Positions 1-6,503 of a stretch of 14,658 nt of DNA are shown in pieces; within the stretch, counting starts at the first letter, position 1; every line of letters begins with the position of its first letter. Location of the stretch: contig SMWH01000017.1 of assembly GCA_004357005.1 (NCBI GenBank), positions 1-14,658 on the forward strand, written 5' to 3'. This DNA is from Gammaproteobacteria bacterium. Lineage in GTDB: Bacteria > Pseudomonadota > Gammaproteobacteria > SMWH01. Under the pieces are notes generated by a model that was not told the DNA's origin, did no database searches, and saw only the letters and a list, made by a program, of their open reading frames with translations. The position numbers were made by a program, and so were the translations under genes.

Positions 1-859
1 CCCCTGGGCCCGTGACGCGCAGGACTACCTGCGCAAGGGATTGGCGGTGCATGACGCATGGAAAAACGACCCCTTGATCGGAACCGTTCTGGCCCCCCAT
101 GCGCCCTATACAGTTGACGATGCGACCTTGCAACACATCCAGGTACTCGCGGATGAACTTGACATCGGCATCCAGATGCACCTTCACGAAACCAACGGCG
201 AAATCGCACTTGGAGAAGAAAAGTTTGGCATGCGTCCCATCGCCCGTCTGGAAAAAGTCGGTCTGCTGAATCCCGCCTTGCAGGCGGTTCACATGACACA
301 GCTGACGCCGGAGGAAATCGCGCAATGCGCAGAGGCCGGAGTCAACGTGATCCACTGTCCCGAGTCCAACCTGAAACTGGCTGCCGGCTTTTGCCCCGTC
401 ACGGAACTCCTCGCCGCGGGTGTCAACGTGGCGTTGGGAACTGACGGCGCGGCCAGCAACAACGATCTGGACATGCTGGGGGAAATGCGCACAGCGGCAC
501 TGTTGGCAAAGGGTGTGTCCGGCGACCCGGCTGCCGTCCCCGCAACGACCGCGTTGCGCATGGCGACCCTGAACGGAGCAACAGCCCTGGGACTGGGTCA
601 CGAGGTGGGCAGCCTCGAACCGGGGAAAGCGGCCGATATGACGGCCATTCGCATGGACACCACCTCCACACTGCCCATGTACAGTCTGTATTCGCAGCTT
701 GTGTATTCCACCCACCGGGGACAGGTCAGTGACGTGTGGGTAGCGGGCCGGCGCTTGCTCGAGAATGCTAAGCTGACCACTATTGATGAAACCGAAGTTT
801 TGAGCCGCGCTCGCTATTGGGGAGCGCGCATTCGCCAACATGATGCAAAACATGCGTAG
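1..859 (+). CDS. mtaD: 5-methylthioadenosine/S-adenosylhomocysteine deaminase, 3' part
   Basis: This is an amidohydrolase of the TRZ/ATZ (MtaD) group, which hydrolytically deaminates methylthioadenosine or S-adenosylhomocysteine in the cytoplasm. The frame is open to the left edge (first full codon at base 2), so about 285 residues are visible of the roughly 440 usual for the family. The TTG at 41 is internal and not the start. Visible signatures are APHAPYTV, the metal/catalytic HLHET (179-193), VHMTQL (His codon 290-292), HCPESNLKLAAGFCPV, and GTDGAASNNDLDM with the likely catalytic or metal-binding Asp at 443-445. The early HxH zinc motif lies off the window. In Pseudomonas aeruginosa an MTA deaminase gene also lies just upstream of ubiG and mupP, which supports MTA over other substrates. 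The final codons overlap the next gene by 20 bases. Confidence 0.9.
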   Translation, partial: PWARDAQDYLRKGLAVHDAWKNDPLIGTVLAPHAPYTVDDATLQHIQVLADELDIGIQMHLHETNGEIALGEEKFGMRPIARLEKVGLLNPALQAVHMTQLTPEEIAQCAEAGVNVIHCPESNLKLAAGFCPVTELLAAGVNVALGTDGAASNNDLDMLGEMRTAALLAKGVSGDPAAVPATTALRMATLNGATALGLGHEVGSLEPGKAADMTAIRMDTTSTLPMYSLYSQLVYSTHRGQVSDVWVAGRRLLENAKLTTIDETEVLSRARYWGARIRQHDAKHA

Positions 860-1466
860 CCTGAAACTCAAGCCGGCGTTGTTCATGGCGCTGTTCATGG
901 CGCTGTTTTGGGTGCGGAGCGGTTACAGCCAGGAAACAGATCCCGACCTCGACGCGCACAAGGCGGCATTGGCCGCCTACGAAAAAGGTGACTTCGAAAC
1001 GGCCTTTGCGCACTGGAAACTGCTGGCCGAGAAGGATTCCCCGCTGGCCCAGTACTACATGGCCGTGCTTTACCGCGATGGCGCCGGCGTTCCACAAGAC
1101 TACGTTCAGGCACGATCCTGGTACGAACGGGCCGCGAACGGCGGAAGCGTTCGGGCTCTTCACGACCTGGCGGTCATGTATCAGGGAGGAGTCGGGGTCG
1201 CGCAGAATTTTGCCGCGGCATTTCCGTATCTGGAACTCGCCGCCGCCAGGGGTTATGCGCCTTCCCAGTACAACCTGGGCGTGCTGCTGCTCGAAGGCAA
1301 GGGCACCGAAGCCGATGCGATGTTGGGCTATGTCTGGATCTACCGGGCGGCGACGCAGGGTCTCGAGCAGGCGCTGGCAGCTCAGGGGCTCGTGGCGCAG
1401 ACGCTGACCCTGGATCAGCTGCAGGAAGCACGGCACATCGTCGAGGCGGGCAACGACAGCCAGTGA
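840..1466 (+). CDS. Secreted Sel1-like (TPR-type) repeat protein
   Basis: The 208-residue product has a basic N-region, a hydrophobic core built from a duplicated FMAL unit, and a probable signal peptidase I site near SGYS-QET (residue 30), so it should be periplasmic. At least two clear Sel1 repeats follow at about residues 67-138 (SPLAQYYMAVLYRDGAGVPQ, then VRALHDLAVMYQGGVGV), with a third, more divergent one to about 175. Sel1 repeats are protein-interaction scaffolds and no catalytic domain is seen. Start candidates are ATG 840, 843 and 852. None has a clear Shine-Dalgarno sequence, and 852 gives the most typical signal peptide. The gene overlaps mtaD at its start and ubiG at its end, so it is probably translated by coupling in one operon. 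Its partner and role cannot be told from sequence. Confidence 0.85.
   Translation: MMQNMRSLKLKPALFMALFMALFWVRSGYSQETDPDLDAHKAALAAYEKGDFETAFAHWKLLAEKDSPLAQYYMAVLYRDGAGVPQDYVQARSWYERAANGGSVRALHDLAVMYQGGVGVAQNFAAAFPYLELAAARGYAPSQYNLGVLLLEGKGTEADAMLGYVWIYRAATQGLEQALAAQGLVAQTLTLDQLQEARHIVEAGNDSQ
881..904 (+). repeat. Perfect 12-base tandem duplication in signal-peptide codons
   Basis: The unit GTTCATGGCGCT occurs twice head to tail (881-892 and 893-904). The repeat is in frame and encodes FMAL twice in the hydrophobic core of the Sel1-protein signal peptide. It looks like a slippage or small duplication event that lengthened the core by four residues. Confidence 0.85.
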
Positions 1467-2167
1467 CCACGAACGTCGATCAGGCCGAAGTCGGAAAATT
1501 CGACAACCTTGCCAGCCGCTGGTGGGATCCCGCGGGACAACTTCGTACGCTGCACGAGATCAATCCCGCCCGGCTGAACTGGATTGACGAGCGCACCCCT
1601 TTGAAGGGAGCGACGGTCCTGGACGTTGGCTGCGGCGGGGGAATCCTCAGCGAGTCCATGGCCAAACGTGGCGCCAAGGTCGTCGGCATCGACATGGCCG
1701 AAGCATCACTGCAGGTGGCGCGTCTGCACGCCCTTGAAAGCGAAGTCCGGGTCGAATACCGACACGAAACCGCCGAAACCGCGGCTGCAAGGGAGGCTGG
1801 CCACTATGACGTGGTGACCTGCCTGGAACTTCTCGAGCATGTCCCCGATCCGGGACAACTCGTGGCGGCCTGCTCTCAACTGGTGCGACCCGGAGGAAGT
1901 TGTTTCTTTTCCACCATCAACCGCTCGCCGCGCGCTTTCGCGCTGGCGATCGTGGCTGGAGAGTACCTGTTCGGGCTCCTGCCCCGGGGCACCCACGAAT
2001 ATGCGCGTTTTATCCGGCCTTCGGAACTGATCGCGTGGGGCCGGACGGCCGGTCTCAGTTTCCGCGAACTGGCCGGGATGCGGTACAACCCGATAACCCG
2101 GACTTGTCGCCTGAACGATGACACGGGCGTCAACTACCTCGCCTGGGCGGTCCGCCCGCAAGCGTGA
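1463..2167 (+). CDS. ubiG: Ubiquinone biosynthesis O-methyltransferase
   Basis: UbiG is a SAM-dependent class I methyltransferase that performs both O-methylation steps of ubiquinone synthesis, usually at the cytoplasmic face of the membrane. At 234 residues it has the normal family length. The N-terminal family signature EVGKFDNLASRWWDP (residues 9-23) with INPARLNWI follows the start, and the SAM-binding glycine motif VLDVGCGGGILSE lies at residues 52-64. Downstream are the acidic GIDMAE strand end, the CLELLEHVPDP motif, and the terminal region with YNP and NYLAW typical of UbiG. The start is GTG at 1463, which overlaps the TGA of the Sel1 gene. The stop overlaps the GTG of the next gene by four bases, so translational coupling is likely on both sides. 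Confidence 0.96.
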   Translation: MTTNVDQAEVGKFDNLASRWWDPAGQLRTLHEINPARLNWIDERTPLKGATVLDVGCGGGILSESMAKRGAKVVGIDMAEASLQVARLHALESEVRVEYRHETAETAAAREAGHYDVVTCLELLEHVPDPGQLVAACSQLVRPGGSCFFSTINRSPRAFALAIVAGEYLFGLLPRGTHEYARFIRPSELIAWGRTAGLSFRELAGMRYNPITRTCRLNDDTGVNYLAWAVRPQA

Positions 2168-2850
2168 AACGCCTCAGCGCAGTCCTGTTCGATCTGGACG
2201 GCACCCTCGTAGATACGGCGCCGGACATGGTGGCTGCCGCCAACGAGTTGCGAAAACTGCAAGGCCTCGGGGCCCTCCCCTTTGAGCGTTTGCGCGGACA
2301 GGTTTCCCGCGGAGCCATCGGGCTGATCACCGCTGCGCTGGATCGCCACCCCGACGATCCGGATTTCGAGCGCCTGCGCATGGACTTCCTTGCCCTCTAC
2401 GGTGAACGCAACCACGAACAAAGCGAGATGTTCCCGGGCATGGACGAGGTACTGCAAAACCTCGATCGCTGGGACATCCGCTGGGGCATCGTCACGAACA
2501 AACCGGAAGCCTATGCGGACCCGTTACTCAACCAACTGGGCCTCGATGAGCGGGCGGGAACAGTGGTCACCGGCGACGCCCTGCGTCATCGCAAACCACA
2601 CCCGGAACCCATTGTGCATGCCTGCCGGGAACTGGCGGTGAAACCCGGGAGCTGTGTCTATGTGGGTGACGCCGAGCGCGATTTTCAGGCCAGCCGCCGG
2701 GCCGGGGCCCGTGGCGTGGTCGCCCTGTGGGGGTATATTGACGGTCAGGACCAGCCCCGCGACTGGGCGGCGGAGGCCTGGCTGGAAACACCGGCACAAC
2801 TGAGCGCCTGGATCGCGCAATGTCAGGGCCAGGAACACCCGAATCAATGA
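2164..2850 (+). CDS. mupP: HAD phosphatase, probable N-acetylmuramic acid 6-phosphate phosphatase MupP (Gph-like)
   Basis: This 228-residue HAD-superfamily phosphatase has all four motifs: DLDGT (residues 10-14, with the nucleophile and acid/base aspartates), VTNKP (motif II), the conserved Lys in RHRKPHPEP (motif III), and VYVGDAERDFQASRRAG (motif IV). An alpha-helical cap lies between motifs I and II. By sequence alone it would be annotated phosphoglycolate phosphatase. The position directly after ubiG and an MTA deaminase matches P. aeruginosa PA3170-PA3171-PA3172, where the last gene is MupP, which dephosphorylates MurNAc-6-P in cell-wall recycling. The C-terminal WGYI...W..A pattern also fits my memory of that family. 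The GTG start overlaps the ubiG TGA. MupP is an inference. The phosphatase call is secure. Confidence 0.75.
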   Translation: MKRLSAVLFDLDGTLVDTAPDMVAAANELRKLQGLGALPFERLRGQVSRGAIGLITAALDRHPDDPDFERLRMDFLALYGERNHEQSEMFPGMDEVLQNLDRWDIRWGIVTNKPEAYADPLLNQLGLDERAGTVVTGDALRHRKPHPEPIVHACRELAVKPGSCVYVGDAERDFQASRRAGARGVVALWGYIDGQDQPRDWAAEAWLETPAQLSAWIAQCQGQEHPNQ

Positions 2851-2891
2851 CACCAGCGCCAGGAAATAAAAGGTCTGCGAAACCGGCCTGA
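2847..2891 (+). other. 14-codon mini-ORF bridging mupP and rmuC
   Basis: An ATG at 2847 overlaps the mupP TGA in an ATGA arrangement and opens a frame of 14 codons (MTPAPGNKRSAKPA). It stops at 2889-2891, two bases before the rmuC ATG. It could carry terminating ribosomes from mupP to rmuC, whose own start lacks a good Shine-Dalgarno sequence. It could equally be a chance frame in a 43-base gap. Confidence 0.25.
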
Positions 2892-2893
2892 CC

Positions 2894-4183
2894 ATGACAA
2901 TACCGGAGATACTCCTCAGCGACGCGTACTGGCCCTGGCTCATGGCGGCGGCGGTTGTCGGGGCCGCGGTGGGTGCGCTGGCGGTCTGGGCCCTGAGTCA
3001 CCCGCGCAAATCCCGGTTGCGTGACCGTAACCTGCGCCTTGCGGCGGAACTGCAGACGGAAAAGCGCCTCAACGAGGAACGCCAGGCGGTTTTCGAACAG
3101 GCTCGCAAGCAACTGGCCGAATCCTTCAGCGCGCTTTCCGTGCGCGCGCTGCGCGACAACAACGAGGCCTTCCTGTCATTGGCCGAAGAACAGTTCAAGC
3201 GGCACCAGCAAGCCGCGGGCACGGATCTCAAGGAACGCCATCAAGCCATCGAAACGCTGATGAACCCGGTGCGCGACGCGCTGAAAAAAACCGAGAAACA
3301 GATCAGGGCCATGGAGCTGGAACGCAAGCAAGCCTATGGCGGCCTGCAAAAACACCTCGAAGGCATGGCCCAAGGGCAAAAACAATTACGCGAAGAAACT
3401 TCCCGGCTGGTGCAAGCGTTGAGAAAGCCCGAGGTACGTGGCCGCTGGGGCGAACTCACTTTGAGACGCCTGGTGGAACTGGCGGGTCTCGTCGATCGCT
3501 GCGATTTCTACGAGCAGGAATACGTCAGTGATGACGAAGGCACCTACCGTCCGGACATGGTTATCCGCCTGCCCGATGACCGGGAGATCATCGTTGACGT
3601 CAAGACACCGCTGGACGCCTATCTGGATGCACTCGATGCGAACAACGATGAAGACAGAAACAAACATCTGGCCCGGCATGCGAAACTGGTACGCGACCGC
3701 ATCAAGGAACTATCCGACAAAAAGTACTGGGCACAGTTCAAGCGCAGCCCGGACTTCGTCGTGCTGTTTATTCCCGGGGAACAGTACCTCGCTGCCGCGC
3801 TGGACGTGGATCACACTCTGTTGGAAGACGCGCTGGGCCGGCAAATCATCCTTGCCACGCCCACCAGCCTCGTCGCATTGTTGCGCGCAATCGCATTCAG
3901 CTGGCGGCAGGTCTCAGTGATCCAGAACGCGGAAGCTATCCGCTCGGTGGGTGAAGAGTTCTACACCCGGGTTTCCACGCTGGTGGAACATCTTTCAAAT
4001 ATCGGCAAATCTCTGGATCGCACGGTGAACAGCTACAACAAGGCCGTGGGCTCGCTGGAACGCAGCGTCCTGCCCAGCGCCCGGCGCCTTTCTGACATGG
4101 GCATTAGTTCTCACAAAGAACTGAAGGAGCTGGAACCCGTCGAACGACTCCCGCGCCAACCGGCGGACAAGGAAACGAGTTAA
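2894..4183 (+). CDS. rmuC: DNA recombination protein RmuC, membrane-anchored
   Basis: RmuC is a family of putative nucleases linked to limiting inversions at short inverted repeats. The exact biochemical role is unsettled. This 429-residue copy has one N-terminal membrane segment (about residues 15-34), then a long charged coiled coil to about residue 175, then the RmuC domain. Core signatures are RGRWGE (182-187), RPDMVIRL (Asp221), IIVDVKTPLDAY (Asp235 and Lys237), PDFVVLFIPGEQYL, and the LATPTSLVALLRAIAFSW segment. D221 with D235-x-K237 fits the PD-(D/E)xK nuclease pattern of this family, so the active site looks intact. The start is ATG at 2894, 43 bases after mupP and two bases after the stop of a mini-ORF. 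The next gene starts 8 bases after the stop. Confidence 0.93.
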   Translation: MTIPEILLSDAYWPWLMAAAVVGAAVGALAVWALSHPRKSRLRDRNLRLAAELQTEKRLNEERQAVFEQARKQLAESFSALSVRALRDNNEAFLSLAEEQFKRHQQAAGTDLKERHQAIETLMNPVRDALKKTEKQIRAMELERKQAYGGLQKHLEGMAQGQKQLREETSRLVQALRKPEVRGRWGELTLRRLVELAGLVDRCDFYEQEYVSDDEGTYRPDMVIRLPDDREIIVDVKTPLDAYLDALDANNDEDRNKHLARHAKLVRDRIKELSDKKYWAQFKRSPDFVVLFIPGEQYLAAALDVDHTLLEDALGRQIILATPTSLVALLRAIAFSWRQVSVIQNAEAIRSVGEEFYTRVSTLVEHLSNIGKSLDRTVNSYNKAVGSLERSVLPSARRLSDMGISSHKELKELEPVERLPRQPADKETS

Positions 4184-4191
4184 CGACGCGT

Positions 4192-5025
4192 ATGGATCAC
4201 CTCGCCTACTGCGAGGACAAGCTCGCGCACCCGGATTCCGACTACCCTCTGCTACGGGTGTTCCTCGACGAGGATTCCCGCTGCCTCCACGCGGCTTTGC
4301 AGACCTTGCGCCTGGAGCTGCTGAGCATCCCGGACGAAATCAACGACCCGGAATTGGCGCAAACCAAACTCCATTGGTGGCGGGAGGAACTGCTGCGTTT
4401 TGCGGAGGGCGAAGCAAGACACCCGGTAACCCGACTGCTTTCAAACTACCGGGATGCAATTGCTCCCGAGGCCATCTTGCACATGACCCTGGCCATCGAC
4501 GAGCTTCTTCAGACTGGCAGTACCTGGAACAATTTCGACGCGCTGTACGCTCACTGCCTGTTGATCAGCGGCACGCCGGTCAGTCTCGAGGCGGGTGCGC
4601 GGGGCCTGGATGACGACGCACGGGCGGTCGCCCAACGGATTGGGGCCGCCGCACATCTGACCCGGCTCATTGCCAACCTGCGCGCTGACGCTGCCAATAA
4701 CCGGCTGTCGGTGCCCATGGACGAGTTGGCCCGTTTTCAGGTAACGCGCAAGGATCTGCAGGGTGGCACACAGACAGAGGCCGTCGTCGAGCTGCTCAGC
4801 TATCAAACCGCACGGGTCGCCGCCTTGTACACGGAAGCCCTGGCCGCGCTGTCGCCCTCGCAACGTTATGCGCTGTTGCCCTGGACCCTTCGGGCGCGCC
4901 TGGATCAGGCCCGACTGGCGCAGACGCCCCGTGCCGACTTGCAGCTCCGGCTCACGCCGCTAAAACGCCTGTGGATCGCCTGGCGAACAGCCAGGCGCAC
5001 GAAACGCGAAGCACTTGGCATGTGA
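4192..5025 (+). CDS. Squalene/phytoene synthase-like protein with degraded active-site motifs (NDUFAF6-type)
   Basis: The 277-residue, all-helical protein has the squalene/phytoene synthase family skeleton: DPELAQTKLHWWREEL (residues 52-67) after helix 1, RHPVTRLL, and LTRLIANLRADAANNRLSVP followed by MDEL near 158-179. Active synthases carry two Asp-rich motifs that bind the magnesium-diphosphate. Here the first place reads LLSIPDEI (43-50), and in the second the usual LRDxxED-like pattern has become LRADAANN (163-170). Both metal sites therefore look incomplete. This resembles the non-catalytic branch that includes the mitochondrial complex I assembly factor NDUFAF6. It lies 8 bases after rmuC in the same operon, with no isoprenoid genes nearby. 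The function is unknown, and a terpenoid synthase activity should not be assumed. Confidence 0.78.
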   Translation: MDHLAYCEDKLAHPDSDYPLLRVFLDEDSRCLHAALQTLRLELLSIPDEINDPELAQTKLHWWREELLRFAEGEARHPVTRLLSNYRDAIAPEAILHMTLAIDELLQTGSTWNNFDALYAHCLLISGTPVSLEAGARGLDDDARAVAQRIGAAAHLTRLIANLRADAANNRLSVPMDELARFQVTRKDLQGGTQTEAVVELLSYQTARVAALYTEALAALSPSQRYALLPWTLRARLDQARLAQTPRADLQLRLTPLKRLWIAWRTARRTKREALGM

Positions 5026-5096
5026 CTCAAGGGCACTCCGTTCCCGCTGGGGCCGCCCACGAATCTAAAACTGGCCGCCAGGAATGATTCGACTGC

Positions 5097-5123
5097 GTGG
5101 GAGCGGCTTTCCAGCCGCGATCA
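5097..5123 (+). repeat. REP-like palindromic element, copy 1
   Basis: The element reads GTGGGAGCGGCTTTCC then AGCCGCGATCA. GCGGCT (5103-5108) pairs with AGCCGC (5113-5118) around a TTCC loop. The GTGGGAGCGGCTT...GCCGCGA pattern matches the REP elements of Pseudomonas and relatives, which are mobilised by RAYT transposases. Two relatives lie at 6475 and 10293. It sits between a finished operon and the promoter of the next gene. Confidence 0.75.
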
Positions 5124-5166
5124 AGAGCGAGTGCGGGTTTTCAAAACGTGCGCAGATCGAATCGCC

Positions 5167-5196
5167 CGGACACCTGTTGCAGAAAGAAGATACAAT
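5167..5196 (+). promoter_or_regulatory. Candidate sigma-70 promoter of the secreted-protein gene
   Basis: A -10 box TACAAT at 5191-5196 (5 of 6 consensus bases) stands 18 bases after a weak -35 box CGGACA at 5167-5172 (4 of 6). Transcription would begin near 5203. That gives a leader of about 30 bases carrying the Shine-Dalgarno GAGGGG at 5221-5226, seven bases before the GTG start at 5234. Confidence 0.45.
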
Positions 5197-5233
5197 CTTG
5201 TTGCCAAAATCGTGGCTGTTGAGGGGAAACGTC

Positions 5234-5971
5234 GTGCAAAAAACCGTTTTGAAACAGAAGTTCGTTAGGACGCTGCTGTTCCTGCTAGCTGGAGCGTCCG
5301 CGTGCGCCGTGGCGCAGACATCGTCCGAGAGTCAGCCACCCGTCGAGGAGCGCGTAGCTGCTCTCAAGGCGTCCCTGCAGGCCGGCCTAGCGGGTCAGCG
5401 AGCCTACGAGTGGATCGAGACAACTACGGTGTCAATCAAGGGCGAGAAAAAGTCGCGCACACAGAATCGTTGCTACTACGCCATCGACGGCGATCTGCAG
5501 AAGGTGCCGATCGAGACGGAACCGCAGTCCGAGGGTCGTAGAAAGCCCCGTGGGATTCGTAAGCGGGTCGTAGAGCACAAGAAGGAGGACATCGCGGACG
5601 CGACGACGCAGGCGGTCGCCCTCGTGAAAGAGTACATCCCGCCGGTTCCAGAGCGGATTCAAAAAGCCAAGGACGAGGGTAAAATCTCGATGACGCCCCA
5701 GGATTCAGCCGGGCGGATCAAGTTGACGATCGCCGATTACCTGAAACCTGGTGACTCGATGACACTTAGCCTTGACTCTGTGAGCAACGCTCTCCTTGGG
5801 ATCGAAGTAGCAACCTTCATGGAGAAAGCCAAGGACACAATTGTGCTGACCGCAGATCTTGCAACCCTACCCGACGGCACGATCTATCCATCAACGATCA
5901 TCCTCGACGTCAAGAGCCAGAACCTCAGCATCCACATCAGCAACAGCGGGCACCAAAAGCTCACACCCTGA
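5234..5971 (+). CDS. Secreted protein of unknown function
   Basis: I do not recognise this protein. A longer frame from 5084 runs through a REP hairpin and the promoter, so it is not the start. GTG 5234 is chosen because GAGGGG lies seven bases upstream and the product then opens with a clean signal peptide: basic QKTVLKQKFVR, core TLLFLLAGASA, cleavage near AVAQ. A cysteine at ASAC makes a lipoprotein possible but the lipobox is poor. The mature part is about 215 residues and hydrophilic. It has a helical N-terminal stretch, RAYEWIETTTVSIKGEKKSR, one further cysteine (NRCYYAID), a charged lysine/arginine-rich middle, and a beta-rich C-terminal half (KLTIADYLKPGDSMTLSLD, then VLTADLATLPDGTIYPSTII). 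Codon use looks less GC-biased than in the neighbours, suggesting acquisition. It has its own promoter and belongs to no visible operon. Confidence 0.75.
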   Translation: MQKTVLKQKFVRTLLFLLAGASACAVAQTSSESQPPVEERVAALKASLQAGLAGQRAYEWIETTTVSIKGEKKSRTQNRCYYAIDGDLQKVPIETEPQSEGRRKPRGIRKRVVEHKKEDIADATTQAVALVKEYIPPVPERIQKAKDEGKISMTPQDSAGRIKLTIADYLKPGDSMTLSLDSVSNALLGIEVATFMEKAKDTIVLTADLATLPDGTIYPSTIILDVKSQNLSIHISNSGHQKLTP

Positions 5972-5994
5972 GAGACCAGCGAGCACATGCCAAC

Positions 5995-6234
5995 AGCAGT
6001 CGATTCGCCGGTGGCAAGTCCAGTATCGACGGCGTCAATGGCGAAGACCTGAACAATGTCGGCCTGGGGTTCACGCTGGGTTACCAGATCAACGACAACA
6101 TCCAGCTCACTGCAGCTTACATGGCAACCGTGAACGATAGTGACCCGACCGACCTGCGGATGGATGGATTCAAACTGTCGTTGGTGTTCGGCTGGCACCC
6201 GCTGGTGGAAGGGATGAATCGCCTTGAAAACTGA
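5995..6234 (+). pseudogene. C-terminal remnant of an outer-membrane beta-barrel (transporter-type) protein
   Basis: An open frame without a usable start encodes about 79 residues and ends at TGA 6232-6234. It contains alternating strand-turn-strand segments typical of a beta-barrel end: LGFTLGYQINDNIQLTAAYM, a short acidic turn NDSDPTDL, then MDGFKLSLVFGWHPLVEGM. This resembles the last strands of the proteins annotated as transporters with the MetA-pathway-of-phenol-degradation domain. The only in-frame ATG (6121) would give 37 residues. The 5' part of the gene is not in the window and the unrelated secreted-protein gene ends just upstream. I read it as a truncated gene left by a deletion or insertion. 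The family name is from memory of the motif. The coding-like, start-less fragment is direct observation. Confidence 0.55.
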
Positions 6235-6425
6235 ACGAACCGCGCAACAAAGAGTTCCTGGAACCCCGGACAAACGATCCGACGGGAGTTACGCTGCACG
6301 AAGCACTTCGAAGTTTACAGGCGGACTACGGAATGACCGCGCCGGGAGGAGACCTGTTCAGCGGCAATGCCTACGAACTGCTGGTGGAACGGGCCAGCAA
6401 GGTCATACTCGTCGACCCGCGCTGA
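6231..6425 (+). pseudogene. Short coding-like frame of unknown origin, possibly a gene remnant
   Basis: A frame of 64 codons overlaps the end of the beta-barrel remnant and ends at TGA 6423-6425. Its codons have strong GC-biased third positions and the product looks protein-like: TGVTLHEALRSLQADYGM, then GGDLFSGNAYELLVERAS and KVILVDPR. There is no ATG, GTG or TTG start before Met at about codon 35. The only candidate is CTG 6231, which overlaps the preceding TGA. It may be a translationally coupled small gene with a rare start or a second decayed fragment. No family recognised. Confidence 0.35.
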
Positions 6426-6474
6426 CCGGCGCAAACCGCTTCGGCGCTGACGCGACTCCCTGGTCCCCTCCCGT

Positions 6475-6502
6475 GTAGGAGCGTCATTCGTGGCGCGATT
6501 CA
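6475..6502 (+). repeat. REP-like palindromic element, copy 2
   Basis: The element reads GTAGGAGCGTCATTCG then TGGCGCGATTCA. GCGTCA pairs with TGGCGC around TTCG with one G-T pair. Bases 6478-6501 match 10312-10335 with a single mismatch in 24. It ends one base before the rluB stop codon, so on the minus strand it forms a hairpin at the 3' end of the trpS-scpA-scpB-rluB message. No T-run follows, so it is not a standard terminator. Confidence 0.75.
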
Positions 6503-6503
6503 T

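Noticed and set aside
2524..2943. Minus-strand frame with a hydrophobic N-terminal stretch over the mupP/rmuC junction
   Set aside because: The stretch looks like a membrane segment but is antisense to the mupP end and the rmuC start. It has no ribosome-binding site or family signature.
5084..5233. N-terminal extension of the secreted protein from ATG 5084
   Set aside because: It would translate the REP hairpin and the TACAAT promoter. The signal peptide and GAGGGG site place the start at GTG 5234.
6224..6478. 84-codon frame from TTG 6224
   Set aside because: The product is Arg/Gly-rich without structure, while the overlapping frame ending at 6425 has clear coding composition.
6475..6502. 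Rho-independent terminator after rluB
   Set aside because: There is a stable hairpin but no T-run on the minus strand, and the sequence matches the REP-like element at 10312-10335.
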